Shown here one piece after another: positions 63,825-64,000 of a stretch of 64,000 bases of DNA. The notes under the pieces are model-generated. The model ran no database searches, was not told the origin of the DNA, and worked only from the letters and a program-made list of their open reading frames with translations. The translations under genes and the position numbers were made by a program. The first letter of the stretch is position 1. Every line of letters starts with the position of its first letter. This DNA comes from Ctena decussata (Eukaryota; Mollusca; Bivalvia; Lucinida; Lucinidae), in the NCBI GenBank assembly GCA_963989385.1, contig OZ022508.1, forward strand, positions 52,429,087 to 52,493,086, written 5' to 3'.

Positions 63825-64000
63825 ACGCCAACCATACCATACTCACTTAAATTCTGACCACAAGATGTCATAACATGTCCGAAGGATGAAGCGTGATTTG
63901 GTAGACTCGTTAATTGTGCATCCATTACTAGAAAAGCAAGCATTGTAGACAGTTTTGATCGTAACAATTCATAAAAAAAGAAAGTAAACATGTAGTTTTC
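63825..64000. mobile_element. Partial copy of the 54405-55460 repeat
   Basis: 'tctgaccacaagatgtcata', 'gaaggatgaagcgtgat' and 'agcaagcattgtagacagtt' match the left arm there. Cut by the window end. Confidence 0.75.

Overview
The window looks like a bivalve mollusc nuclear genome, probably a heterodont clam such as a venerid. It is AT-rich, has intron-split metazoan genes, and is packed with tandem-repeat mobile elements that start with a short hairpin plus (GTCC)n, together with palindromic MITEs. The species guess is inference from repeat style. There are two protein genes, both on the + strand, with 14.3 kb between them.

Gene 1 (6065-24267) is the C-terminal part of a PAXIP1/PTIP orthologue. 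Eleven exons with consistent phases encode 419 residues: the end of BRCT3, then BRCT4, BRCT5 and BRCT6, ending in TGA at 24265-24267. The upstream exons lie outside the window. Its introns hold nested repeats: tandem-array elements at 8402-10130 and 10601-13389, a mariner-like element split by a pogo/Tigger-like element at 15434-17254, and many short palindromic MITEs.

Gene 2 (38574 to beyond 63397) is a KIAA1549/UPF0606-like single-pass membrane protein. Eight phase-compatible exons encode 1637 residues: a signal-peptide exon; one 3.84-kb cysteine-free Ser/Thr-rich (mucin-like) exon; two exons of a juxtamembrane domain with a furin-like polybasic stretch; a transmembrane exon; and three cytoplasmic-tail exons containing an NPAY motif and a basic KKKRTKRR stretch. 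The gene continues past the window end.

The 5' flank (1-6064, presumably PAXIP1 intron), the intergenic region (25150-38570) and the long introns are mostly repeats. The dominant class is a pearl/HINE-like (Helitron/Helentron-type) superfamily. Each element has a 5' hairpin, (GTCC)n, ~145-185-bp tandem units, a 3' copy of the 5' end in inverted orientation, a short 3' hairpin, and an end close to CTAG^T. Other repeats are a 240-bp palindromic MITE (GAGCCGCGACACGA ends), several smaller palindromes, tRNA-derived SINEs, a broken LINE reverse transcriptase, and long mononucleotide runs.

The most notable patterns are these. The 240-bp MITE lies 22-23 bp upstream of three PAXIP1 3' splice sites, with its terminal CTCAT/CTGAT where a branch point would be. 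A duplicated flank preserves the empty site of one tandem-array element. Element families with unrelated ends share related tandem units.
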